DNA of 64,000 bases from CAWCUZ01 sp963798795 (GCA_963798795.1 CAWCUZ010000002.1:1178001-1242000), one strand, 5' to 3'. Shown: positions 8,779 to 18,487, counted from the first letter of the stretch. A program made the numbers and translations. The notes: generated by a model not told the origin, from the letters alone.

Positions 8779-9084
8779 TGACAATATCTCATTACGATAC
8801 CCTGCATAGACACTCTGGCTCCATACCTCGTCGCCTTCGTCGCGAACGCTGAGCCAGCAGTAGTTGTCTAGCGGCGACTCCCATGGGCATTCCAGACCGA
8901 AGGTGACTTCGCCACTGTTTGATTGGAGGTACTCGTTCCGAAGAATGTATTCGCCGCTGTGCAGTGTGGACGCGATCGCTGCACGGCGTGCGGCAACGCG
9001 CCCGCCGGGACAAGGGCCGACCAGCGCCAAGCCAAGTACACACATTGCAAGCGCCCTTAGACTCAGGCCTCGTGGGCTCTCCAT
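8779..9084 (-). pseudogene. 5' part of a secreted-protein gene, unit B (cut by IS256)
   Basis: Starts at 9084 with AGGAGG about 9 bp upstream. It encodes a signal peptide (LRALAMCVLGLALVGPCPGG) and about 70 further residues, including FGLECPWESPLDNYCWLSVR and VYAGYRNEILS, then runs into the IS. It is the first gene after the leftward promoter-like site at 9130-9158, in the place where the other units have a Cys-rich peptide or DsbA gene, but the mature part shows only two cysteines. No family recognised. Confidence 0.6.
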
Positions 9085-9124
9085 ATCCTCAATCCTCCTG
9101 TCTCGGCGGTTGTTGACGCGACCC

Positions 9125-9205
9125 ACACCTTGGACGCACGAACCAGTGAACTTGGACGAGCCAGGGCAGGAAGTCCTTCAAAGTCCCACACTGTCATATG
9201 GATCG
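9125..9205. promoter_or_regulatory. Conserved divergent regulatory block, copy 3
   Basis: Minus-strand CGTCCA (9158-9153) and CGTCCAA (9136-9130), 16 bp apart, point at the secreted-protein gene at 9084. The plus-strand piece has AAGTCCTTCAAAGTCCCA and CTGTCATATGGA (9171-9202), followed by sigma copy 3. Each minus-strand element differs by one base from copy 2. Confidence 0.6.
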
Positions 9206-9255
9206 AGCGGAAGAACTGGAGCAAGATCTCTGCGTCGCCGATGGCAATGGCACCG

Positions 9256-9845
9256 GTGGGGAATTCGAACCCGGGCCGGTGGAATCTCGCGGAGGTCCTG
9301 GACGCGATCGACGCCGTCGGTCGCTTCTATGGGCTGGCCGGCTGGCGCTTCGACGAGTGGCGCGATGCCGCGTGGGCGGTGTTTCTGCGGCGGGCCGAGC
9401 TGCTTCGCCTCCGGTTTCGCGGCGCGGCGGCGCGGCGGCGCCGCGCACCTACCTGCGCGCCGTCTTCGCCCATGAGTGCGTCACATGGATGAAGCGGGAA
9501 CTGCCGCGACTCGAGCGGAGCCTGCGCGGCCTCGACGATCTTGCGGGTTCACGCGTGCCGAGCAGCCAGTTCGCCGATCCGGTTCGGGCGCGCGAAGAGG
9601 CAGAGGCCGATCGAGAGATCCGGCGGACGTTCAGGGCCGCCTGGCGCCAGCTTCCCGCCACGGACCGCAGGCTGCTCCTGGCGTATGTGGTCGAGCATCG
9701 CCGCATGCCCGCGATCGCGGCGCACGTCGGTTGTTCCCCCGAGGCCGCACACAAGCGCGCGCAGCGGGCGCTGGCGAAACTCCGGGCGCTGATGCACGTC
9801 ATGCCCGCCCGCCCGCCCGCCCGCCCGCCACGACGACGCGGCTGA
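9256..9845 (+). pseudogene. ECF-type sigma factor, copy 3 (frameshifted)
   Basis: Almost identical to copy 2. The first 60 codons are intact (start probably the GTG at 9256, aligned with the ATG of the other copies; in-frame ATGs lie at 9241 and 9247). At about 9420-9450 a GCG/CGG-rich stretch is longer than in copy 2 and throws the frame, so translation ends at 9492. From RTYLRAVFAHECVTW onward everything, including the region 4 helix-turn-helix, is intact in another frame to 9845. The damage sits in a simple-sequence stretch where replication slippage could repair it. A CCCG tract with six units lies at 9804-9827. Its 3' end lies 44 bp from the convergent end of the unit C permease. Confidence 0.8.
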
Positions 9846-9889
9846 GATGAGACGCTCGGCGCTCGTGGCGGCCGGCTCGCCCCTGAGCT

Positions 9890-12295
9890 TCAGTCGTCGA
9901 CAGCGCGCAAGATAGCCATGGGCAACACCCGTGCCCGGCGTGATGGCAACCACACCGCCACACCGGCTCCCGCAGCCAGGAAGGCGGCGACAACAAGGAT
10001 GATCACCGGACTCTTCGCGCTGACCTCGAACAGAAGTCCGTCGAGAAGACCACCCGCCCACCATGTCACCAGAGCGCCAGCTCCTAATCCAGTCGCGACG
10101 AGGAGCAGGATTCCACCGCCAACGTTCCAGACAAGATCGCGCACATTGGCGCCGAGAGCCATCCGCACGGCTAGTTCCCGCTGCCCGGCCAGGGCCACCC
10201 GCCGAGCGACCATCGCCACACCGACCCCCGTAATCAGAAGCGAAGCGATGGCCAGAAGGCCGAAGATCGCCGCCAGAAACCTCGGCCGCTCCAACCACGG
10301 CTCAACAAGGCTAGTGAGCTCCACGACCGACACCGGCCGGGTCGGGCCAAACGCTCTGTCGAGTGCCGCAGTCAGTTCTTGCTGGTTCAACGAGCGGCCC
10401 TTCATCACCTCAACGATCGCCAAGAGCGAGGAACCGAACGGCCGTACGCCGGGTGAGCCGATGGGCAAGTACAGTGCTGGGCTTTGCGCGAGGCCGGGAT
10501 GCGGCCGGATGTCGGCCACCACCCCAACCACCTGCCGGGTTCCCGACGGCGTCGGAACCCACTGGCCGACAGCCTCGGATGGCGACTTGCCGGGCACCAG
10601 GAGCCGAGCCGCCATCGCACTCGCCACCACAACGGGGGCGTTGAGTTCGACGTCTCCGTATTCAATCCCACGGCCGGACAGGAACCTCGCTCCGAGGGCA
10701 CGCAAGGTGTCTGCCCCGACGGCCCACGTCCCCCCTTCATGAACGCCCAGGTCGAGCCAGAACGGATCGCTTGACAGCTGCGTGCCAACGGGCAAGTCGG
10801 TCGCAATCCCCACATCCGCAATTCCCGGCAGAGACCTGATCGCCACATCGATTCGGCGAGATCGTTCTATCAGCTCACGATCCGGCTCACCCACTGCCGG
10901 AGCAGATTGTGTGAGAGCGCCGCCATGTTCAATTCGAGCGAGGACACGGCGCTCCGGATCAAAGCCGCGGTCACCGTACAGGAGCTGAACGAGGGACTGC
11001 ACTGTTGCGAGCGAGCCACAGCCCATCGCCATACTGCCGCCAATCTGGAGTACCAGAAGCGGACTCAACGTCCTCACAAAGCGCCGCGGCGCCAACAGGG
11101 CCCGGCTGAGTGGTAAGGCCGACAAGCGCTTCAGGATCACTGCCGCGGTGAGGACCGCCGAGATCAGCGTTACGGCCACGAACAGCATGGACAGGCTGAT
11201 CGCCCGCCCTGAGAATGGAGTGTCGATGAAAGCCGCCAACGACGCAGGCGCCAGACTCTCGAGGCTGCTTTGGCTCATGCCGACGAGTCCGACCGCTCCC
11301 GCGCCGGCGAGGCCGCAGAGGACGGCGGCTTCGAGCGCCGCTGTGCCGACCAGTCTCGACAGCGTTGCTCCGAGCGCGAGCTGGATCCGCACCTCGTTGG
11401 CCCTCGCCTCGAATCTGGTAGCGAACACGATGCAGAAGTTGGTGACGGCGGACAGCCATAGGAGCGCGATGGCAACAAGTATCGCCCTCAGGTACGGCGC
11501 AATCGGCGCAATCATCCCGGCCTCGAGGGGGACAAGGGACAGTCGATCCCCCGGGCCGTGCGGTCTCCAGGCCTGCGCGCTTTCCTTCTGCGATTGCGCG
11601 ATGAGATCGTTGGCGGCCTTCGCTGCCAGTGCTGGATTCAGCCCCTTTGCCAGGCGGCCAACCGCCGGCGGGAGGATCCAGTCCTTGAGGGCTGAGATAG
11701 GCAGCTTGGCGACATCAGGATCCACGACGACGGCGTCTGCTTGAGTATCACCGAACTCCGCTGGCAGGATGAACGTCCGCGGCAACACGCCGACGATTCG
11801 AACTGCGTCACGGCCGACCCCGAAGACGCGACCGATAATCGTCACCGATCGACCAAAGCGGTCTCTCCAAGCCGCGTCCGTCAACAGCATGGCGGTGGGC
11901 CGCACGCCCGAGTCGGCGCGCGAAAACCCTCGACCGGCAATCACGTTGACGCCAAGCACAACGAGGAGGTTATCGGACACGCCGGCGACGCGGACTGGAC
12001 CCGGCCCAAATCCGTCGATCACTCGAGGCGTTCGCGGCGTCACCGTCGCGAGCCCCAGCGCACCCCAGGCACTCTCCCGAAGAGCAGCGAACGACTGCGC
12101 GTCCAGGCGAAAGCCAGCACCATCGGCGTTCCAGTCGCGCCCAACGAAGAACAGGCTGTGTGGATCGGGAAAGGGCGGGGCGTCGAACATCAGCCGATTG
12201 ACGACGGCGAAGACGAGGTTGCCGACGGCCAACCCGATGGAGAGTATGGCCACCGCCCCAAGACCAAAGCCCTTCGCAGAGTACGTCAGTTTCAT
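9890..12295 (-). CDS. ADOP-family FtsX/MacB-type permease, unit C
   Basis: 801 residues, the same two-half layout as the protein at 757-3147: an N-terminal membrane helix (about 12-34), a MacB-like extracytoplasmic domain, a three-helix block with VRIQLALGAT in the loop (about 300), a second extracytoplasmic domain, and a C-terminal block with LAVRMALGAN. No ATPase domain. The two permeases are only distantly alike in their extracytoplasmic parts, in contrast to the nearly identical sigma genes, so the cargo- or ligand-facing parts have diverged. It is the last gene of the unit C operon, 62 bp after the stop of the TonB-rhodanese gene, and convergent with sigma copy 3. Confidence 0.85.
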   Translation of the reverse strand: MKLTYSAKGFGLGAVAILSIGLAVGNLVFAVVNRLMFDAPPFPDPHSLFFVGRDWNADGAGFRLDAQSFAALRESAWGALGLATVTPRTPRVIDGFGPGPVRVAGVSDNLLVVLGVNVIAGRGFSRADSGVRPTAMLLTDAAWRDRFGRSVTIIGRVFGVGRDAVRIVGVLPRTFILPAEFGDTQADAVVVDPDVAKLPISALKDWILPPAVGRLAKGLNPALAAKAANDLIAQSQKESAQAWRPHGPGDRLSLVPLEAGMIAPIAPYLRAILVAIALLWLSAVTNFCIVFATRFEARANEVRIQLALGATLSRLVGTAALEAAVLCGLAGAGAVGLVGMSQSSLESLAPASLAAFIDTPFSGRAISLSMLFVAVTLISAVLTAAVILKRLSALPLSRALLAPRRFVRTLSPLLVLQIGGSMAMGCGSLATVQSLVQLLYGDRGFDPERRVLARIEHGGALTQSAPAVGEPDRELIERSRRIDVAIRSLPGIADVGIATDLPVGTQLSSDPFWLDLGVHEGGTWAVGADTLRALGARFLSGRGIEYGDVELNAPVVVASAMAARLLVPGKSPSEAVGQWVPTPSGTRQVVGVVADIRPHPGLAQSPALYLPIGSPGVRPFGSSLLAIVEVMKGRSLNQQELTAALDRAFGPTRPVSVVELTSLVEPWLERPRFLAAIFGLLAIASLLITGVGVAMVARRVALAGQRELAVRMALGANVRDLVWNVGGGILLLVATGLGAGALVTWWAGGLLDGLLFEVSAKSPVIILVVAAFLAAGAGVAVWLPSRRARVLPMAILRAVDD

Positions 12296-12357
12296 GCTTC
12301 GATCACCGGGCGCCTGACCACTCTATGTGATCCCGATCTCCCATGTCACCCCAGGTC

Positions 12358-12628
12358 CTATCTCGCCCTTACGATAATCGTGATCGTCTTCGCACCGGCG
12401 CGACTGATCACCCATGACGCCAGGCGGCAATTCCTGGGTTCGGGATAGCTGCAGTCGAGCAGAACCGTTCGGCCAGATACAAGGCTCGCTGACTCGGGAG
12501 TCAACGACGCCAAGGGCAGGTTGATCGCGCCAGATCTGTGCCCCTGCGCGAATAGTTCCCGCCGGCGTACGTCAATCACGACGCTGTCTAGCCGACTGAC
12601 ATCAACCTCGTCTACATCCACAACCCCC
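12358..12628 (-). pseudogene. Rhodanese-domain 3' part of the TonB-rhodanese gene (split by IS3)
   Basis: Reads VVDVDEVDVSRLDSVVIDVR, then RELFAQGHRSGAINLPLASL, a rhodanese-like fold, and ends VLLDCSYPEPRNCRLASWVI and a short tail. A cysteine stands where the rhodanese active-site loop begins. Joined to 14339-14823 with one copy of the CCC target duplication (12626-12628) removed, the two parts make a continuous 250-residue frame. The split is therefore due to IS3 insertion and not to two separate genes. Confidence 0.75.
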
Positions 12629-12690
12629 TGTGCCAATAATGCGTGAGACAACCTCGCCGTGGAGATTAGTGTAGGGGCGAGGAGGGTTCG

Positions 12691-13155
12691 ATGAATGGAA
12701 CGCATGCCCGCAGTCGAGGAGATGGACGTGGCCGGAGGGGCCGGAGGCGGAGGGAGCCCGAAGGGCGACCGGAGTGGCCGGCCCCGCCGGCCACGTCACG
12801 CGCGACGGCTCCCGATCCTGAAGTGCCGGCGAAGGTCCAGCGCCGACAATTCACCGCCGAGTACCGCCGCCGCATCCTCAAGGAAGCCGACGCGTGTAAG
12901 AAGCACGGCGCGCTGGGCGCGCTGCTGCGGCGCGAAGGGTTATACAGCTCGCACTTGGTGAACTGGCGGCGCCAGCGTGACCAGGGCGAGCTGGTCGCCG
13001 GGCGCGCGCGCAAGCGCGGACCGGTGGCCAAGCCGGTCGATCCGAAGCTGCGGCAACTCGAAGTCGAGAACCGTCGCCTGCAGCGCAAGCTGGCGCGGGC
13101 GGAGACGATCATCACGCTCCAAAAAAAAGTTGCCGAGATCTGGGGATCCCCCTGA
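12691..13155 (+). CDS. IS3-family transposase OrfA, copy 1
   Basis: 154 residues with an N-terminal Arg/Gly/Pro-rich stretch and a helix-turn-helix domain (FTAEYRRRILKEADACKKHG and LYSSHLVNWRRQRDQ), then a leucine-zipper-like helix (LRQLEVENRRLQRKLARAE). A run of eight A (13120-13128 region) near the 3' end is a good -1 slippage site for making the OrfAB fusion. One base is missing just after it compared with copy 2 (EIWGSP instead of EILGIPLKPL), so OrfA ends early. Confidence 0.85.
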   Translation: MNGTHARSRGDGRGRRGRRRREPEGRPEWPAPPATSRATAPDPEVPAKVQRRQFTAEYRRRILKEADACKKHGALGALLRREGLYSSHLVNWRRQRDQGELVAGRARKRGPVAKPVDPKLRQLEVENRRLQRKLARAETIITLQKKVAEIWGSP

Positions 13156-13183
13156 AACCCCTCGACATCGACGAGACCGACTG

Positions 13184-14302
13184 ATGGTCGCCATCGAGGC
13201 CGTCACCACGACCGGCGAGACCTCGGCGCTCTGTCAGAGCGTCGGCCTCGCGCGCGCGACCCTCTATCGGCGTCGACAGCCGGCCCGGCCGTCGACGCCG
13301 ACCGTCCGCGCCGCCTCGTCGCGCGCGCTGGTCCCCGCCGAACGCCAAGCCGTCCTCGACGTCTTGCACAGCGAGCGGTTTGTCGATCAATCGCCGGCGG
13401 AAGTCCAGGCCACGCTGCTCGAGGAACAGACGTATCTCTGCTCGACGCGCACGATGTATCGGATCCTCGACGCCGCGGAGGAAGTCCGGGAGCGGCGCGA
13501 CCAGGCGCGGCATCCGGTGTACACGAAGCCGGAACTGGTGGCGACGGCGCCCAATCAGATCTGGTCGTGGGACATCACCAAGCTGAAGGGCCCGATCCCC
13601 TACCTCTATTACTCGCTGTATGTGATCCTCGATCTCTTCAGTCGCTACGTCGTGGGCTGGATGGTCGCGGCGGAGGAGAACGCCCGCCTGGCCCAGCGCC
13701 TGATCGAGGCCACGTGCCTCAAGCAAGGGATCGGCCCGCACCAGCTCACGATTCACGCGGACCGCGGCGCGCCGATGCGCAGCAAACTCGTCGCGGAGCT
13801 GTTCTCCGACCTCAGCATCGGCGCCAGTCATTCGCGGCCGCGCGTGAGCAACGACAACCCGTTTTCGGAAGCGCAATTCCGGACCGTCAAGTACCGGCCG
13901 GAATTCCCCGATCGATTTGGGTCCCTCGAACATGGCCGCAGCATCAGCCGCATGCTCTTCGCGCTGGTACAACGACGCGCATCACCACAGCGGCCTCAGC
14001 TATCTCACGCCGGCCGACGTGCACTACGGCCGCGCGGCTCGCGATCCTCGACGTGCCGTCATCGCACGCGCCTGGCGGCGTACGACGCGCATCCCGAGCG
14101 CTTCGTGCAGGGCCCGCCACGCCTGGAACGACTGCCGCACGCGGTTTGGATCAATCCGCCGGCGACATCGACCGGCCAGGAGGCCCCAGGAACGACGATC
14201 GTGACGCCGGACGACCCGCAGCATGGGGGATTTCCTGGGCCACCACTGATCATCGACGCGACATCGATCTCGACGATCAACTCGCTGGAGTCGCTACAGT
14301 AA
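13184..14302 (+). pseudogene. IS3-family transposase OrfB, copy 1 (two frameshifts)
   Basis: The integrase core is visible: WSWDITKLKGP, HADRGAPM and NDNPFSEAQF carry the D, D and E. Between about 13965 and 14045 the frame is shifted (WYNDAHHHSGLSYLTPADVH is read in another frame) and then restored, so about 27 residues near the C-terminal side of the catalytic domain are replaced. The last part (LAAYDAHPERFVQG onward) is in frame. Probably inactive. Confidence 0.85.
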
Positions 14303-14338
14303 ATGCAGAATCAGGTTGTCTCAAAAGCGTTGACACGG

Positions 14339-14823
14339 CCCACCGACGCACTCTGCGGGAGGCTCCACCCCGCCGCCGCCATTGTCGGGCCGACTGCGCG
14401 CGCCGGTATTATCACCTCAAACTCCGCGTTGTTAGCGACCCTGGGTCGCAGAACGAACGTAAGTGTGCCACGAGTGCTGCCGCGGGTGGACGCGAACGAC
14501 CACGACCCGATAAGTCTCGCGAGATCAGCTGCTGCAAGTTCATCGGCCGCTTCTACTACATCGACCTTCCTCACATTACCGTCTGCCGCGATTGTCACCT
14601 CCATGATGATCGGGCCTTGCTTTGTCGCGAGTTTTGCTGCTGTCTGGGTACCCGACAGGTCCACGCGGCCAAGCCGCTCCCAGAGTGCCGCCTCGCTTGA
14701 ATGGGACACATACTTGGGTCGAACAAGATCGACGGCGCCTGCACCAGCTACCGCACCGAGTGCGGTAATCAACGTTGCCATAAGTCCTTTTGCAACGAAG
14801 CCGCCGGTCCGACGAAACCGCAC
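14339..14823 (-). pseudogene. TonB-like 5' part of the TonB-rhodanese gene (split by IS3)
   Basis: Starts at GTG 14823, or at ATG 14781 with AAAGGA just upstream. It encodes a signal anchor (LMATLITALGAVAGAGAV) and a TonB C-terminal-like domain with GPIIMEVTIAADGNVRKVDV and ARLIGSWSF. The original frame continues into the rhodanese domain at 12358-12628: 485 + 268 nt, exactly 251 codons after removing the IS3 copy and one CCC. In its present state it ends in the IS at residue 170. It lies 3 bp after the thioredoxin-rhodanese gene. TonB domains outside energy transduction occur in many secreted Acidobacteriota proteins; the function here is unknown. Confidence 0.7.
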
Positions 14824-14826
14824 GGC

Positions 14827-15669
14827 CTACCGCCCTTCCTTCAGTATCGCCTGAATCTCAAATCCTTGCCGATACAGCGTAATAGCGCCCAGACGACACG
14901 CCGACAGTGTGGCTGAGCCACACCTAACGACGACCGGCCGATCGTTTGCCAGCTCAAACGGGGCCATGAGCCACAGACTGTCGGCCGGAATGTGCATGAC
15001 CGCGGTCTCGCTTGGCAACGGTTCACCCGTGACATGCGGCGACAGATCAATCGTCTGAACGTCCTGGTCGTACGAATAGCTGGATCGCTCCAGTTCTGTA
15101 AACGACGGAACCGCGTCAGGAGGCGGAGCATCGGCTCGCTCCGGCTCGGCCACCACGGACAGAAGGGAGCGTTCCGAGTCGCGCGTTAGGGGCCCGACAA
15201 ACAACGCCTTCACGATCGCGTCATTTCCAGTCACTGCGATCGTCGGAAACGCGAGCACGCCGTCGGCGACGGCACTGGGACGTTCGACTGTTTCGACCGG
15301 GGTCAGATGATGGTCGGCCAGCCACCGCTCAAGGAGGTCATTCGGTTCGGCCGCCACGAACAACACCCGGACTGCGTCTTGCCCGGTGGCACGCTCCACA
15401 AGCTTCCTATAGAACCCAACGGACGCCTCGCACGCCGGGCAGCTTGTCCAAACGTAGACCACGATCCTGAGCCGCTCATTGGGCCGGTGGCGGATTACGA
15501 TGGAGAGCGGCGCTCGTGGCTCCATCGCTCTGCTTGGCTCCGTCGAAACGCCCTTCGTCTTGTCAGTCGATGTGGCGTGCGGGAATGCTGCGACCGCCAA
15601 CGTGAATACGGTCGCAGCTAGCGCGACCGCCTCAAACACCGCGCCAAGGCGAAACCGCAACACAGACAT
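14827..15669 (-). CDS. Exported thioredoxin-like protein with C-terminal rhodanese-like domain
   Basis: 280 residues from ATG 15669, which has AGGGGGG 4 bp upstream. A signal anchor (AVFEAVALAATVFTLAVAAF) precedes a thioredoxin fold beginning IVVYVWTSCPACEASVGFY, with redox motif CPAC. The C-terminal 90 residues look like a rhodanese domain: SETAVMHIPADSLWLMAPFE and VVRCGSATLSACRLGAITLY, with a cysteine at the active-site loop. The split gene downstream has the same C...CRL arrangement. Together they suggest thiol or persulfide chemistry in the periplasm. It is the only intact gene between the two IS3 copies and belongs to the unit C operon. Confidence 0.75.
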   Translation of the reverse strand: MSVLRFRLGAVFEAVALAATVFTLAVAAFPHATSTDKTKGVSTEPSRAMEPRAPLSIVIRHRPNERLRIVVYVWTSCPACEASVGFYRKLVERATGQDAVRVLFVAAEPNDLLERWLADHHLTPVETVERPSAVADGVLAFPTIAVTGNDAIVKALFVGPLTRDSERSLLSVVAEPERADAPPPDAVPSFTELERSSYSYDQDVQTIDLSPHVTGEPLPSETAVMHIPADSLWLMAPFELANDRPVVVRCGSATLSACRLGAITLYRQGFEIQAILKEGR

Positions 15670-15759
15670 GGGCCCCCCTAGAGGCGTTCGGTTCTGGCGA
15701 AAGAACGCCGCCACCGTCCACAAGCCTCTCCAGACGGCGGCGGCCCACGGTAGCAGACT

Positions 15760-15847
15760 CTAGCCGTCAGGCAGGCAGCACGGATTGCCGCCATTCGGCC
15801 CACATCCTCCACCTGGCAGCTCGATGCAATCGTCGAAGCCGTACGGG
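15760..15847 (-). pseudogene. 3' part of the unit C Cys-rich peptide gene (split by IS3)
   Basis: Encodes YGFDDCIELPGGGCGPNGG, then NPCCLPDG and a stop. Four of the eight cysteines of the reconstructed peptide are here. The 5' part is at 17560-17714. 155 + 85 nt (one GGG duplication removed) equals exactly 80 codons. Confidence 0.75.
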
Positions 15848-15883
15848 CCGTGTCAACGCTTTTGAGACAACCTGATTCTGCAT

Positions 15884-17003
15884 TTAGTGTAGCGAGTCCA
15901 GCGAGTTGATCGTCGAGATCGATGTCGGGTCGATGATCAGTGATGGCCCAGGAAGTCCCCCATGCTGCGGGTCATCCGGCGTCACGATCGTCGTTCCTGG
16001 GGCCGCCTGGCCGGTCGATGTCGCCGGCGGATTGATCCAAACCGCATGCGGCAGGCGTTCGAGGCGTGGCGGGCCTTGCACGAAGCGCTCGGGATGCGCG
16101 TCGTAGGCCGCCAGGCGCGTGCGATGACGCACGTCGAGGATGGAGGCGGCACGGCCATAGTGGACGTCGGCCGGCGTGAGATAGCTGAGGCCGCTGTGGT
16201 GATGCGCGTCGTTGTACCACGCCGAAGAGCAGCGCGGCTGATGCTGCGGCCATGTTCGAGGGAGCCGAATCGATCGGGGAACTCCGGGCGGTATTTGAAC
16301 GGTACGGAATTGCGCCTCGGAGAACGGATTGTCGTTGCTCACACGGGGTCGCGAGTGACTGGCGCCGATGTTGAGATCGGAGAACAGTTCGGCGACGAGC
16401 TTGCTGCGCATCGGCGCGCCGCGGTCGGCATGAATGGTGAGCTGGTGCGGGCCGATCCCTTGCTTGAGGCAGGTGGCCTCGATCAGGCGCTGGGCCAGGC
16501 GGGCGTTCTCCTCCGCCGCGACCATCCAGCCCACGACGTAGCGGCTGAAGAGATCGAGGATCACATACAGCGAGTAATAGAGGTAGGGGATCGAGCCCTT
16601 CAGCTTGGTGATGTCCCACGACCAGATCTGATTGGGCGCCGTCGCGACGAGCTCCGGCTTGGTGTAGACCGGATGCCGCGCTTGGTCGCGCCGCTCCCGG
16701 ATTTCCTCGCGCGGCGTCGAGGATCCGATACATCGTGCGCGTCGAGCAGAGATAGGTCTGCTCCTCGAGCAGCGTGGCCTGGACTTCCGCGGGCGATTGA
16801 TCGACGAAGCGCTCGCTGTGCAAGACGTCGAGGACGGCTTGCCGTTCGGCGGGCACCAGGGCGCGCGACGAGGCCGCGCGGACAGTCGGCGTCGACGGCC
16901 GGGCGGGCTGTCGACGCCGATAGAGGGTCGCGCGCGCGAGGCCGACGCTCTGACAGAGCGCCGAGGTCTCGCCGGTGGTGGTGACGGCCTCGATGGCGAC
17001 CAT
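15884..17003 (-). pseudogene. IS3-family transposase OrfB, copy 2 (frameshifted)
   Basis: The ATG at 17003 overlaps the OrfA stop (TGATG). The frame is lost at about 16710 (ILDAARGNPG instead of ILDAAEEVRERR) and the rest, including LFSRYVVGWM, HADRGAPM and NDNPFSEAQF, is in a second frame, with a further local scramble after FRTV. Copy 1 is damaged at different places, so neither makes OrfB alone. Confidence 0.85.
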
Positions 17004-17497
17004 CAGTCGGTCTCGTCGATGTCGAGGGGTTTCAGGGGGATGCCCAGGATCTCGGCAACTTTTTTTTGGAGTGTGATGATCGTCTCGGCCCGCGCCAGCT
17101 TGCGCTGCAAGCGTCGGTTCTCGACTTCGAGTTGTCGCAGCTTCGGATCGACCGGCTTGGGCACCGGTCCTCGCTTGCGCGCGCGCCCGGCGACGAGCTC
17201 GCCTTGGTCACGTTGGCGCCGCCAGTTCACCAAGTGCGAGCTGTATAAGCCTTCGCGCCGCAGCAGCGCACCCAACGCGCCATGTTTCTTACACGCATCG
17301 GCTTCCTTGAGGATGCGCCGGCGGTACTCGGCGGTGAATTGTCGGCGCTGGACCTTCGCCGGCACCTCAGGATCGGGAGCGGTCGCGCGTGACGTGGCCG
17401 GCGGGGCCGGCGACTGCGGTCGCCCTTCGGGCGCCCTCCGCGTCCGGCCCCGCCGGCCACGTCCATCTCGGCGGCTGCGAGCATGCGTTCCATTCAT
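17003..17497 (-). CDS. IS3-family transposase OrfA, copy 2
   Basis: 164 residues, ending EILGIPLKPLDIDETD, the full-length version of the protein in copy 1. Helix-turn-helix and leucine-zipper segments as in copy 1. The run of eight T at 17059-17067 (A on the coding strand) is the probable -1 frameshift site. Its stop overlaps the OrfB start. Confidence 0.87.
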   Translation of the reverse strand: MNGTHARSRRDGRGRRGRTRRAPEGRPQSPAPPATSRATAPDPEVPAKVQRRQFTAEYRRRILKEADACKKHGALGALLRREGLYSSHLVNWRRQRDQGELVAGRARKRGPVPKPVDPKLRQLEVENRRLQRKLARAETIITLQKKVAEILGIPLKPLDIDETD

Positions 17498-17559
17498 CGA
17501 ACCCTCCTCGCCCCTACACTAATCTCTACGGCGAGGTTGTCTCACGCATTATTGGCACG

Positions 17560-17714
17560 GGGGGGTACTCGTTGGTCCCGAGCGAGCACGGACACCGGTA
17601 GCAGTCCGGGCACTTGTACTCTTCGCGACCAAACAGCTGTGACTGCGCACCGACGGTTCCGACGACCAGCCCGAGCACAAATAGACGGGCTAGCGACCGT
17701 TTCTTGATGGCCAT
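17560..17714 (-). pseudogene. 5' part of the unit C Cys-rich peptide gene (split by IS3)
   Basis: The ATG at 17714 is preceded by GGGAGGTGA. It encodes a signal peptide (LARLFVLGLVVGTVGAQSQ) and the first half of the mature peptide (EEYKCPDCYRCPCSLGTNEY). With 15760-15847 it gives a 79-residue precursor whose mature part has eight cysteines, the same number as the unit A peptide. It is the first gene after the leftward promoter-like site at 17783-17811 and would head an operon continuing through the two rhodanese-domain proteins to the permease. Confidence 0.78.
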
Positions 17715-17779
17715 TCCAATCACCTCCCCTCTCCACACGCATTCGCGGATAGCCAGATCCTGGCGATCGGCATTGCGTT

Positions 17780-17860
17780 GGCTTAGATGCAGGCGTTGTG
17801 GTGTTTGGACACCGTCGCACTGCAGTCCTTCCAAGTCCCAAACTGTCATATGGACTGAAC
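17780..17860. promoter_or_regulatory. Conserved divergent regulatory block, copy 4
   Basis: Minus-strand TGTCCA (17811-17806) and CATCTAA (17789-17783), 16 bp apart, point at the peptide gene at 17714. The plus-strand piece has AGTCCTTCCAAGTCCCA and CTGTCATATGGA (17824-17855), about 55 bp before sigma copy 4. Same geometry as copies 1-3. Confidence 0.65.
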
Positions 17861-17908
17861 GGCCGAAGATGGAGGAAGATCTCTCCACCGAGAATCATGG
17901 AGGCGCCC

Positions 17909-18487
17909 ATGGGGAATTCGAACCCGGGCCGGTGGAATCTCGCGGAGGTCCTGGACGCGATCGACGCCGTCGGTCGCTTCTATGGGCTGGCCGGCTGGCG
18001 CTTCGGCCAGTGGCGCGATGCCGCCTGGACGGTGTTTCTGCGGCGCGCGGACCAGCTTTTCACGCGGTTTCGCGGCGAAGCGTCCCCACGCACCTACCTG
18101 GGCGCGGTCTTCGCCCATGAGTGCCTGACGTGGATGAAGCGACAGCTCCCGCGGCTCAAGGACGGCGCGCGCGGCGTCGACGACCTTGCGGGTTCATGCG
18201 TGCCGACCAGTGAGTTCGTCGATCCCATTCGGGCGCGCGAAGAGGCAGAGGCGGACCGACAGACCCGGCGTACGTTCAGGAGCACCTGGCAGCAGCTTTC
18301 CGACGCGGACCGCAAGCTGCTCGTCGCGTATTGGGTCGACGGCCGCAGGATGCCCGCGATTGCCGCGTCCATGGGATGCTCGCCCGAGGCCGCACACAAG
18401 CGCGCTCAGCGGGCCCTCGCGAAGCTACGGGCGCTGATGCAAATCACGCGCCCGCCCGCCCGCCCGCCACGACGAAGACGCGGCTGA
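17909..18487 (+). CDS. ECF-type RNA polymerase sigma factor, copy 4 (intact)
   Basis: 192 residues, the most divergent of the four copies (MGNSNPGRWNLAEVLDAI at the start; RTFRSTWQQLSDADRKLLVA before region 4). Region 2 has RTYLGAVFAHECLTWMKRQL; the region 4 helix-turn-helix is MPAIAASMGCSPEAAHKRAQ. GGAGG lies 6 bp before the ATG; an in-frame ATG at 17897 is less likely. The C-terminus is a PPARPPRRRRG tail from four CCCG units (18451-18466). It is at the right end of the array, next to what look like ordinary chromosomal genes, and may be the founding copy. It is divergent from the unit C operon. Confidence 0.85.
   Translation: MGNSNPGRWNLAEVLDAIDAVGRFYGLAGWRFGQWRDAAWTVFLRRADQLFTRFRGEASPRTYLGAVFAHECLTWMKRQLPRLKDGARGVDDLAGSCVPTSEFVDPIRAREEAEADRQTRRTFRSTWQQLSDADRKLLVAYWVDGRRMPAIAASMGCSPEAAHKRAQRALAKLRALMQITRPPARPPRRRRG

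Larger units (their letters stand above)
12629..14338 (+). mobile_element. IS3-family insertion sequence, copy 1
   Basis: 1710 bp. The ends share GAGACAACCT about 15 bp inside each terminus (TGTGCCAATAATGCGT before it on the left, the complement of CCGTGTCAACGCTTTT on the right). It is flanked by CCC on both sides (12626-12628 and 14339-14341), a 3-bp duplication typical of IS3. Contains orfA and a damaged orfB. An inverted second copy lies at 15848-17559; the pair flanks a 1.5-kb host segment. Confidence 0.88.
15848..17559 (-). mobile_element. IS3-family insertion sequence, copy 2
   Basis: 1712 bp, inverted relative to copy 1 and nearly identical to it. It lies inside the Cys-rich peptide gene and is flanked by a GGG duplication (15845-15847 and within the G run 17560-17565). 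Both IS3 copies thus landed in C/G runs. The inverted pair could form a large loop or invert the 1.5 kb between them. Confidence 0.88.
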